DNA from: Methylococcaceae bacterium
GTDB taxonomy: Bacteria; Pseudomonadota; Gammaproteobacteria; Methylococcales; Methylomonadaceae
Reading direction: 5' to 3'
Length of the DNA stretch: 7,573 nucleotides
Assembly (NCBI GenBank): GCA_013138855.1
Contig: WTBX01000038.1
Span: 1 to 7,573, forward strand
In this document: positions 1 to 5,037 of the stretch, piece by piece
Numbering within the stretch: position 1 is the first letter of the stretch
Layout of the letters: every line of letters starts with the position of its first letter
Program-made: the position numbers and the translations under genes
Notes under the pieces: model-generated
What the model was told of the DNA's origin: nothing
What the model saw: only the letters and a program-made list of their open reading frames with translations
Databases searched by the model: none

Positions 1-199
1 GATGCGTCAAGCCTTGAAAAACATTCAATCAGGTGATTATGCGAAAAAATTCATCATGGAAGGGATGACTAATTATCCTGAAATGACGGCACGTCGTCGT
101 TTAAATGCAGAGCATCCAATCGAGCAAGTTGGCGAAAAATTACGTGGTATGATGCCTTGGATTAAAGCGAACCAAATTGTAGATAAATCTAAAAACTAA
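1..199 (+). CDS. ilvC: Ketol-acid reductoisomerase, C-terminal end (partial)
   Basis: The last 65 codons of a gene that begins before the window; the ATG at position 2 is an internal methionine. The tail contains ARRRLNAEHPIEQVG and KLRGMMPWIKANQIVDKSKN, which is the characteristic end of the short class I ketol-acid reductoisomerase and differs from the longer enterobacterial class II form. The enzyme converts acetolactate or acetohydroxybutyrate to the dihydroxy acid with NADPH and Mg2+ in branched-chain amino acid synthesis, in the cytoplasm. The NADPH-binding domain and most metal ligands lie outside the window. A TAA stop at 197-199 is followed by two hairpins, so the transcript probably ends here. 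Identification rests on the C-terminal signature alone but is strong. Confidence 0.93.
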   Translation, partial: MRQALKNIQSGDYAKKFIMEGMTNYPEMTARRRLNAEHPIEQVGEKLRGMMPWIKANQIVDKSKN

Positions 200-210
200 G
201 ATAATCTATT

Positions 211-234
211 AAGGTACAACCGCATTTGTACTTT
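211..234 (+). other. Small hairpin in the ilvC 3' untranslated region
   Basis: AAGGTACAA (211-219) pairs with TTGTACTTT (226-234), giving a nine-pair stem with one G-T wobble around a six-base loop. It lies 11 bases after the ilvC stop and just ahead of the stronger terminator hairpin. It could be a 3'-end stabiliser or a weak first terminator. Its role is inferred only. Confidence 0.4.
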
Positions 235-245
235 ATTTGATTTTT

Positions 246-273
246 AAAAGCCCGTGTTATCGCGGGCTTTTTT
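246..273 (+). terminator. Intrinsic terminator of ilvC
   Basis: AAAAGCCCG (246-254) pairs with CGGGCTTTT (263-271); G256-C261 and a T-G wobble can extend the stem into the loop. The stem is followed directly by T residues, with a run of six Ts at 268-273. This is a classic Rho-independent terminator. With an A-tract on its left side it might also work from the opposite strand. It separates ilvC from the three-gene unit that starts at 410. Confidence 0.88.
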
Positions 274-409
274 ATGTCAGTATTTTTTAGTTTTGTTCAC
301 CTCTAATAAAAATTAAAAATATTGCTATTCTTTGTAGTGTGTCATTACTTTTGTCTAATTGAAGTATGTTAGAATCAAAACGATAATCACCCTGATAGGA
401 CGTTGGCAA

Positions 410-2116
410 ATGAATGGGCAACCTTTTGAGGAACATCCTCCCCTCTCGACACAAACAGAAGAAGAAACTGAAAAAGAAACAGAAGCAGACTCTTTACCGT
501 TAACGCTAGCTAAACCAGACGTTAATAATGGCGATGAAGAAAAACTAGTCACAGAAAAGAAGAAAAAGAAAAAAAAGAAGTCCAAAAAAAAATCAGTTAA
601 AACTAGCGAAAAAGGCAGTATTCGAGGCATAGAGACTATGTTTAGAAGCTCTTGTCGCACCCAATTAGCATTGACGGCATTAGCGGATAATAAAGCTAAT
701 ATGTTAATTTCAACCAATGGCTTTATTTTGTCGATTGTGATTGCAGGGGGTAGTTTTCTTTTTAACTCTAATCCTTATTTATTACTGCCTATTTCTGTTT
801 TACTTATATCCAGTCTTCTCGCCATGTTTTTAGCGATACGCGCTGCTAGGCCTAATATTAATAGCAGTCTTGAAGTATCCAAAAAAGATTTTTTTACGGG
901 TAAAGCAAATATTTTATTTTTTGGGCATTTTGTCTCCCTTTCAGGAGAGGATTATCTTAAAGTTGTGAATAAAATCATGAAAGACAGAGAGTTAACGTAT
1001 ACACATATTGCTCAACATACCCACGGCTTAGGAATTGGTCTAGTGAAAAAATTTAAATTATTACAACTTGCTTATAGTATATTTATTGGGGGCTTAGCGA
1101 CCAGCATTACCTTATTTTTTATCGTTTATATTTCGCTGAATTTAAATGTTGTTATAGAAAGTGCTGATGCCAACGAGCAAGTTGATTTTCCAACCTTTAC
1201 CGCATTCAAACCGCTCGATTCAGTTATCGAAGCATCTGGCGTACAGCAACTGGCAGATGGACGTTTTTTAACGGTTAATGATGAAAAAGATCATCCTTTT
1301 GATATTTTGACTTTAGATAATCAAGGGCAATTTAGCGTTAAGCCTTTGTATCCACAAAAGCAATTTACAAAAGATAGTGAATATGATGATTTTAGGAAAC
1401 TTGCCGACCTTGAAGGCATTGATATGGATCATCAAGGTCGTTTATACGCGACCACTTCGCATTCTTTCTCTAGCAAGGGCGTAAAAAAGAAAAGTCGTAA
1501 AAAACTTATTCGTTTTCAAATACAGGGTGAAAAAATTATTAATCCTGTCGTGAATAAAACACTGGAAGTAGGCATTGCCGCAGAACATCCCTTTTTAGCG
1601 GCCGCGTTAGAAGAAATAAATAGTAAATCTCCTCAAGGCTTTAATATCGAAGGTTTAAGTTTAAATCCAGCGCAGGATAAATTGTTGCTAGGTTTGCGTG
1701 CGCCCTTAAAAGACAATAAAGCCATCGTATTCACAATAGATAATGTTAATGCCGTCTTTGATGAACAAGCTCAGGCTAAAATTTCACCCAGCTTACATTT
1801 CTTAGATTTAGGCGGTGAGGCAATACGCAGTTTAAACTATATTCCTTATTTACAAGGCTACCTTGTTGTGAGTGGCCCTGTCGGTAAAAGTGAAAATGTA
1901 GAGTTTAAATTATGGTTATGGAATGCTGACAAAAATACCACTCAGCGTGTTACGGTGGATGGTTTAACGGGCTTTGAAGAGGCAGAAGGTCTTGCCGCGA
2001 TTATCTGGAATGGTGAGCCACGATTATTAATAATGACCGATGGTACGTTAACAGGCTCAAAAGCAGCACGTTATATTATTCTAAAGTATGGGCAATTGCA
2101 TATTGAGAAATTATGA
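410..2116 (+). CDS. Membrane protein: Pycsar-effector-like (DUF5706) module fused to a DUF3616-type propeller domain
   Basis: A 568-residue protein. The ATG at 410 is chosen because AGGA at 397-400 sits nine bases upstream; an in-frame TTG at 359 has no such site. Residues 1-70 are acidic, then contain runs of eight and three lysines (50-61), and are presumably cytoplasmic. Residues 73-245 match the DUF5706 module of Pycsar-system effectors: GIETMFR (73-79), a conserved LADNKANMLIS block (91-101), AARPNI (145-150), ILFFGHF (168-174), KIMKDRELTY (188-197). Transmembrane helices lie near 100-119, 123-144 and 219-246. That topology puts residues 250-568 outside the inner membrane. This part resembles DUF3616: three E-G repeats (LEGIDMD, IEGLSLN, AEGLAAI), LLLGLRAPL (425-433), LDLGGEAIRSL (465-475) and FKLWLWN (499-505). 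Known Pycsar effectors respond to cCMP or cUMP; no cyclase gene is visible here, so ligand and role are unknown. It overlaps the next gene by ATGA. Confidence 0.85.
   Translation: MNGQPFEEHPPLSTQTEEETEKETEADSLPLTLAKPDVNNGDEEKLVTEKKKKKKKKSKKKSVKTSEKGSIRGIETMFRSSCRTQLALTALADNKANMLISTNGFILSIVIAGGSFLFNSNPYLLLPISVLLISSLLAMFLAIRAARPNINSSLEVSKKDFFTGKANILFFGHFVSLSGEDYLKVVNKIMKDRELTYTHIAQHTHGLGIGLVKKFKLLQLAYSIFIGGLATSITLFFIVYISLNLNVVIESADANEQVDFPTFTAFKPLDSVIEASGVQQLADGRFLTVNDEKDHPFDILTLDNQGQFSVKPLYPQKQFTKDSEYDDFRKLADLEGIDMDHQGRLYATTSHSFSSKGVKKKSRKKLIRFQIQGEKIINPVVNKTLEVGIAAEHPFLAAALEEINSKSPQGFNIEGLSLNPAQDKLLLGLRAPLKDNKAIVFTIDNVNAVFDEQAQAKISPSLHFLDLGGEAIRSLNYIPYLQGYLVVSGPVGKSENVEFKLWLWNADKNTTQRVTVDGLTGFEEAEGLAAIIWNGEPRLLIMTDGTLTGSKAARYIILKYGQLHIEKL
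555..592 (+). repeat. A-rich lysine-coding tract with runs of 8 and 9 A
   Basis: The stretch encodes eight lysines, a serine and three more lysines of the membrane protein, using AAA and AAG. It contains homopolymers of eight A (569-576) and nine A (584-592). Such runs are known sites of replication slippage and transcriptional slippage, and a one-base change would remove everything after residue 60, including all transmembrane helices. As read here the frame is intact. Confidence 0.7.
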
Positions 2117-2826
2117 ACATAACGCTGGATTTTCTGGTAGACACTGAAGCGGTAGGGATTCTTTCAAAAATTACGCTATTAGTCATGCAAAAAGACTTTG
2201 TCATTGTTGAGCGTTCAACAGAAAAAGCAGAGAATGAAGCGCAACAGCACCTTATAATTTCATTAACGTATAATTATGACAAACTAACGGATGAAATACT
2301 TGATAACCTGATTCAGGAATTAAAGGCTATAGATCAAGTTCATGATGTTACAAAAAACAATTTAAAAAATAAAGACTCACTGCTAACTATCAGTAATAGC
2401 ATCATGAAAAAATACCCTGATATTATGGGGAGTATTAAAGAATATACTAAAAAGCTTGATGAAGATGGTGAAGAAAATAAAGCCGCAGTATTATATGAAG
2501 TGGGCGAAATCGTTGGTAAAAAAATAGCGGTCGATCAGTATCGAAAGCTTAATGTTAATGACTCTATTGCTAAAGGACTTAAAAAAATAGTGCTACCCGT
2601 TATATCCCCTTTTGCATTAGCCAAAATCAAAGATAGTGAATTACATGTTTCTATGTGTCCTTTTTGCATGGGAGCCGATGCAACGGCAACTGTACCGCAG
2701 TGTGACTTTTTGACAGGACTTATTTCAGGGTTACTCAGTACCAAACAAAATGTCGAAGTAGAAGAAGTGAAATGTCGCGCTCAGAAAATGCCCGCCTGTG
2801 TTTTTTTGATCAGTAAAAAATATTAA
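2113..2826 (+). CDS. ACT + V4R (4-vinyl reductase) domain sensor-like protein
   Basis: A 237-residue soluble protein with no signal peptide or membrane segment. Residues 1-80 look like an ACT fold (beta-alpha-beta-beta-alpha-beta), with VGILSKITLLVMQKDFVIV at 14-32 corresponding to the usual ACT loop and first helix; ACT domains bind amino acids or other small ligands. Residues 120-237 resemble a V4R domain, the fold used by phenol/toluene sensors (MopR, DmpR, XylR) and by BchJ-type proteins. C197, E218, C221 and C229 keep nearly the spacing of the zinc ligands of the MopR class (E-x2-C-x7-C). A further CPFC motif lies at 182-185. No DNA-binding, cyclase or kinase motif is present, so it most likely senses a ligand and passes the signal by protein contact. 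The ATG overlaps the upstream stop (ATGA, 2113-2116), with GAG at 2105-2107 as a weak ribosome site; this implies translational coupling to the effector-like protein. Confidence 0.72.
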   Translation: MNITLDFLVDTEAVGILSKITLLVMQKDFVIVERSTEKAENEAQQHLIISLTYNYDKLTDEILDNLIQELKAIDQVHDVTKNNLKNKDSLLTISNSIMKKYPDIMGSIKEYTKKLDEDGEENKAAVLYEVGEIVGKKIAVDQYRKLNVNDSIAKGLKKIVLPVISPFALAKIKDSELHVSMCPFCMGADATATVPQCDFLTGLISGLLSTKQNVEVEEVKCRAQKMPACVFLISKKY

Positions 2827-2868
2827 GATATGCCAGTTCAGTTTAAAGCGTATTGTTTGAAAATTTAT

Positions 2869-2874
2869 AAGGAG
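2869..2874 (+). promoter_or_regulatory. Strong ribosome binding site deciding the start of the small membrane protein
   Basis: AAGGAG lies six bases before the ATG at 2881. It favours that start over the in-frame ATG at 2830, which is only three bases past the preceding stop and lacks a comparable site. Confidence 0.75.
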
Positions 2875-2880
2875 AAACAG

Positions 2881-3222
2881 ATGTTTGTAGAAAATATTGA
2901 TGTAGTTGACTTTGTTCTGGAAGCGATTAAAGTCGCATTAGTTATTGGTCTTATTTTTATTTTATGGAGTTCTGGAAAAAAATACCCCGAATTGTCAGGT
3001 GGAAGCTGGAATTTAATTTTGTTAGGTTTTATTTCTATCGCAGTGGGTATGTTATTAGACTGGAGTGATGAAATCATTAACTATAAAGCCATAGAGGTTT
3101 TAGATTTAGCGGAAACAATCATCGAAGAAGGTATTTTAATGTTAGGGTTTGTTTTGGTGACGATTGGGTTTAATAAATGGTTTGCATTTGTGGGTAGGTT
3201 TTTAGGAATTAATCGTTCTTAA
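2881..3222 (+). CDS. Small three-helix membrane protein (sensor-module-like, no output domain)
   Basis: A 113-residue hydrophobic protein. Predicted helices lie near 11-31 (FVLEAIKVALVIGLIFILWS), 43-60 (WNLILLGFISIAVGMLLDW) and 82-101 (EEGILMLGFVLVTIGFNKWF). The middle pattern G-x-W-N-L-I-x2-G followed by G-x-L-L-D-W-x-D-E, and the closing G-F-x-L-x2-I-G-F-x-x-W, recall the N-terminal membrane region of some GGDEF and histidine-kinase proteins. Here that region stands alone: the protein ends ten residues after the last helix, with no catalytic domain in any frame downstream. It lies 54 bases after the ACT-V4R gene with its own ribosome site and probably belongs to the same operon as a membrane partner. 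The function is not known. The TAA stop overlaps the left TAATT of the palindromic element, but removing that element would leave the same stop, so the protein is not truncated by it. Confidence 0.7.
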   Translation: MFVENIDVVDFVLEAIKVALVIGLIFILWSSGKKYPELSGGSWNLILLGFISIAVGMLLDWSDEIINYKAIEVLDLAETIIEEGILMLGFVLVTIGFNKWFAFVGRFLGINRS

Positions 3223-3243
3223 TTACTGATGTTACGCAGAGGA

Positions 3244-3265
3244 GTGAAAAAACAAGTTTTTTCAC
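3244..3265. repeat. Perfect GTGAAAAAAC hairpin (left arm of first element)
   Basis: GTGAAAAAAC (3244-3253) and GTTTTTTCAC (3256-3265) are perfect complements separated by AA. The same motif, preceded by AAGGAGTG or GAGGAGTG, recurs at 3424-3444, 4629-4651 (degenerate) and, in inverted context, 4879-4900. Just after the operon it might weaken transcription readthrough, but the stem has few G-C pairs. Confidence 0.75.
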
Positions 3266-3281
3266 CTTTGCATATAACGAC

Positions 3282-3391
3282 GGAGTCCAATAGCTTTAGC
3301 TATTGGCGAGTTTTTAAAACTGCTAAAACAGGCAGCTTCAAAAAGCTTTAGTTCTGCCTCTTCACGCCAATAGCTAAAGCTATTGGACTCC
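3282..3391. repeat. Perfect 27-bp inverted repeat, each arm itself a palindrome
   Basis: The arm at 3282-3308 (GGAGTCC...TTGGCG) is the exact reverse complement of 3365-3391. Each arm also contains CCAATAGCT and AGCTATTGG around a two-base centre, so RNA or single-stranded DNA could fold either as one long hairpin or as two small ones. The 56-base spacer holds AGTTTT/AAAACT and GGCAG/CTGCC complements. This is the core of the first element. Confidence 0.85.
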
Positions 3392-3423
3392 AACATAAAC
3401 CAATATTTCGATTTGGAATGTCA

Positions 3424-3444
3424 GTGAAAAAACTGTTTTTTCAC
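3424..3444. repeat. Perfect GTGAAAAAAC hairpin (right arm of first element)
   Basis: GTGAAAAAAC (3424-3433) pairs with GTTTTTTCAC (3435-3444) around a single central T. It mirrors the left-arm hairpin at 3244-3265 and supports treating 3225-3509 as one symmetric unit. Confidence 0.7.
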
Positions 3445-3579
3445 ACCAAACAACAAAAATGTTTACTGCTTATTATTTGGCTATTTATAATTTTTTGCGT
3501 AACATCAGTTAATTAGAGTTTGTTGAATCATAAAATACCTCTGATAACATTTTGCAGATAACAACATTAAGGAATGGTG

Positions 3580-4596
3580 ATGAATAAAGATAATACGCTT
3601 CGTTGGGGCATATTAGGTGCTGCGCGAATTAATCAACAATTAATGCCTGCGATTGTTGCCGCTAAAAACAGTGAGTTGATTGCCATCGCCAGTCATCGTG
3701 AAGGAGCTGCGGCTGAATTATTAGCGCAATATGCTCCTAAACAACAAGATAATGTCCATATTTATCAGCAACGTGACGAGTTACTTAATGATGATAGCAT
3801 TGATGCCGTTTATATTCCCTTAGCCAATAAAGACCATGCCGCATGGGCATTACGCGCTATTGAAGCGGGTAAGCATGTCTTATGTGAAAAACCAATGGCG
3901 TTAAAGGTTGCTGATATAGAGGCTATTGAAGCCGCCGCTAAAAAGCATAATGTTACCGTTATGGAAGGCTTTATGTATGGCTTTCACCCACAACATGCAA
4001 GAGTGAAAGAATTAATTGATTCGGGTACGATTGGTGAGATTCGCTCGGTGCGTTCCTGTTTTTCTTTTATGATGCAGCCCGCACGCTTATATCGCCTAGC
4101 CGATACTATTGAAAATGGTGGGGGAGCAATGTGGGATATTGGTTGTTATGCGATTCATACCGCGAGACAGCCTTTTAAAGGCCTAAAACCTTTAGCCGTC
4201 ACCGCAATGGCAAAGCCTATTGAAAATGGCGCAGACGTTAGCAGTAGCGGTATTATTGATTTTGGCGATGGAAAATATGCCCAATTTGATTTCAGTTTTG
4301 AACGCGCAAGACGTGCAGAATATGAAATCATTGGGACTAAAGGTGGATTGAAATGCCATAACGTTTGGGCAAAAGCTAATGAAACGCCTGTGATTTCATG
4401 GTGGACAGAAAGTGGCGAAGGCGATACCGAACCATTAGCCTTAGCCAACCACTTTTTATTAGAAGTAGAGCATTTTGTAGACTGCGTTCTAAATGGTAAG
4501 TCCCCCGCGTTATCATTTGAAGATGCTAGAGGTAATTGCCAGATTATTAATGCAGCTTTGCAATCGGTCGAAGCAGGTCAAAAAATATCATTATAA
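3580..4596 (+). CDS. Gfo/Idh/MocA-family NAD(P)-dependent oxidoreductase
   Basis: A 338-residue cytoplasmic enzyme of normal length for the family. The N-terminal Rossmann domain opens with RWGILGAARI (8-17), the dinucleotide-binding loop. VYIPLANKDHAAWA (77-90) and HVLCEKPMAL (99-108) follow, with Lys104 of the E-K-P motif as the conserved catalytic lysine. MEGFMYGFHPQHARV (128-142) and GGGAMWDIGCYAIHTA (180-195) carry the conserved C-terminal domain residues, including Asp187 and the following histidine region. These motifs are closest to the dihydrodiol/xylose/glucose-fructose oxidoreductase branch, but the substrate cannot be read from sequence. ATG at 3580 is preferred over ATG at 3574 because TTAAGGA (3567-3573) gives six-base spacing only for the later start. 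It is monocistronic, bracketed by related palindromic repeats, and convergent with opcA. A weak promoter candidate is TTGAAT (3523-3528) with TAACAT (3545-3550), spacing 16. Confidence 0.88.
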   Translation: MNKDNTLRWGILGAARINQQLMPAIVAAKNSELIAIASHREGAAAELLAQYAPKQQDNVHIYQQRDELLNDDSIDAVYIPLANKDHAAWALRAIEAGKHVLCEKPMALKVADIEAIEAAAKKHNVTVMEGFMYGFHPQHARVKELIDSGTIGEIRSVRSCFSFMMQPARLYRLADTIENGGGAMWDIGCYAIHTARQPFKGLKPLAVTAMAKPIENGADVSSSGIIDFGDGKYAQFDFSFERARRAEYEIIGTKGGLKCHNVWAKANETPVISWWTESGEGDTEPLALANHFLLEVEHFVDCVLNGKSPALSFEDARGNCQIINAALQSVEAGQKISL

Positions 4597-4606
4597 ATTC
4601 AGGCTA

Positions 4607-4658
4607 TTAACTGATGTTACGCAAAGGAGTGAAAAAAACAAGTTCGTTCACGTTTGCA
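4607..4658. repeat. Second copy of the terminal repeat and GTGAA hairpin arm
   Basis: TTAACTGATGTTACGCA (4607-4623) followed by AAGGAGTGAAAAAAACAAG repeats the left end of the first element (3223-3272) in the same orientation, with only a handful of mismatches over about 50 bases. A degenerate hairpin remains: GCAAA (4621-4625) with TTTGC (4653-4657) outside, GTGAA with TTCAC inside. It begins ten bases after the oxidoreductase stop. Confidence 0.78.
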
Positions 4659-4685
4659 AATACTTTAATGTTTAGAATATAAAGA

Positions 4686-4713
4686 GGGAGTCCAAAACAT
4701 GTTTTGGACTCCC
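4686..4713. repeat. Perfect 28-base palindrome
   Basis: GGGAGTCCAAAACA (4686-4699) is followed at once by its exact reverse complement (4700-4713). It shares the GGAGTCCAA...TTGGACTCC frame with the 27-bp repeat of the first element but has a different core (AACATGTT instead of TAGCTTTAGCTA). It could form a strong hairpin after the oxidoreductase gene, but no T-run follows, so it is not called a terminator. Confidence 0.88.
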
Positions 4714-4767
4714 GTTTATAAAGCAACATTTTGGGTTCATCAATATTTTCTGTGAAAATATAAGTGT

Positions 4768-4824
4768 AAGGACTGGCAGTCCTCCTGTGGTGTGAGGAAA
4801 ATAAAGAGAGGACTGCCAGTCCTT
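4768..4824. repeat. Perfect 17-bp inverted repeat of self-complementary units
   Basis: AAGGACTGGCAGTCCTC (4768-4784) and GAGGACTGCCAGTCCTT (4808-4824) are exact reverse complements, with 23 bases between. Each contains AGGACTG and CAGTCCT around one central base, so each can fold alone or both can pair as one long stem. This is the inner core of the second repeat cluster, placed like the 27-bp pair in the first element. Confidence 0.85.
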
Positions 4825-4878
4825 CTTCTGCGTTTCTCTGAAAACCCTAAAGAGCCATATCTTTTGTGTTGAACGTGA

Positions 4879-4905
4879 GTGAAAAAACTTGTTTTTCACT
4901 CCTCT
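4879..4905. repeat. Inverted GTGAAAAA arm closing the second palindromic cluster
   Basis: GTGAAAAAAC (4879-4888) can pair with GTTTTTCAC (4891-4899) with one bulged A. Read on the minus strand, 4879-4905 gives AGAGGAGTGAAAAACAAG, matching the left arm of the first element (3238-3256) with one A fewer. It is therefore the inverted right arm of the second cluster. The expected terminal TGCGTAACATCAGT is missing or degraded beyond it. Confidence 0.68.
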
Positions 4906-5018
4906 GTACGATTAGATTTTTAAATCAAGTAAAATATGTGTCGGAACCGCGACTAAAGATCGCGGTTCCAAATAGTCTATAATTACTTTGCTACGAGCAA
5001 GCTAAATCTTAATCGTAC
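4906..5018. repeat. Inverted repeat around a GGAACCGCGA hairpin
   Basis: GTACGATTAGATTT (4906-4919) and AAATCTTAATCGTAC (5004-5018) are inverted copies differing by one inserted base. Between them GGAACCGCGA (4943-4952) and TCGCGGTTCC (4960-4969) form a perfect ten-pair G-C-rich stem with a seven-base loop. It sits in the 3' region of opcA on the minus strand. It may act as a transcript-end hairpin, but neither side carries a T-run. It could instead be a separate small repeat element abutting the second cluster. Confidence 0.62.
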
Positions 5019-5037
5019 ACCTTGAAATTTCAGCACT

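Larger units (their letters stand above)
3220..3514. mobile_element. MITE-like palindromic element with terminal inverted repeats and possible TAATT duplication
   Basis: ACTGATGTTACGCA (3225-3238) is repeated exactly in inverse as TGCGTAACATCAGT (3496-3509), bounding 285 bases. TAATT occurs directly outside both ends (3220-3224 and 3510-3514), as a five-base target duplication would. Inside, in order, are a GTGAAAAAAC hairpin, a perfect 27-bp inverted repeat and a second GTGAAAAAAC hairpin, so the element is roughly mirror-symmetric. There is no open frame large enough for a transposase; mobilisation in trans is inferred. The AT-rich, partly palindromic ends mean TAATT could also be chance. 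The whole gap between the operon and the oxidoreductase gene is essentially this element plus about 65 bases of leader. Confidence 0.65.

Noticed and set aside
293..350. Promoter for the three-gene unit (TTGTTC at 293-298 or TTGCTA at 322-327)
   Set aside because: Both candidates have only poor -10 matches in very AT-rich sequence, so no site can be chosen, although a promoter in 274-400 is expected after the ilvC terminator.
359..409. TTG-initiated N-terminal extension of the DUF5706 protein
   Set aside because: The 17 extra residues have no ribosome site in front of them, whereas ATG 410 has AGGA at a nine-base spacing; the extension looks like untranslated leader.
355..717. Open minus-strand frame of about 120 codons
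   Set aside because: It is the antisense of the lysine-rich tract, giving poly-phenylalanine and serine; it overlaps a well-supported gene and has no recognisable domain.
2113..2826. Pycsar-type nucleotide cyclase partner
   Set aside because: No class III cyclase or GGDEF-like catalytic motifs are present; the protein fits ACT plus V4R instead.
3220..3514. CRISPR array
   Set aside because: The repeats are inverted and nested rather than direct, regularly spaced units with unique spacers.
4155..4448. Open minus-strand frame of about 97 codons inside the oxidoreductase gene
   Set aside because: It is antisense to conserved Gfo/Idh/MocA motifs and has no family resemblance of its own.
4672..4899. 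Open minus-strand frame in the convergent intergenic region
   Set aside because: It is made almost wholly of the palindromic repeats and lacks a plausible ribosome site; its predicted peptide follows from the repeat sequence.
4943..4969. Intrinsic terminator for zwf-opcA
   Set aside because: The stem is perfect and G-C rich, but no T-run follows on either strand; it is kept only as part of a repeat.
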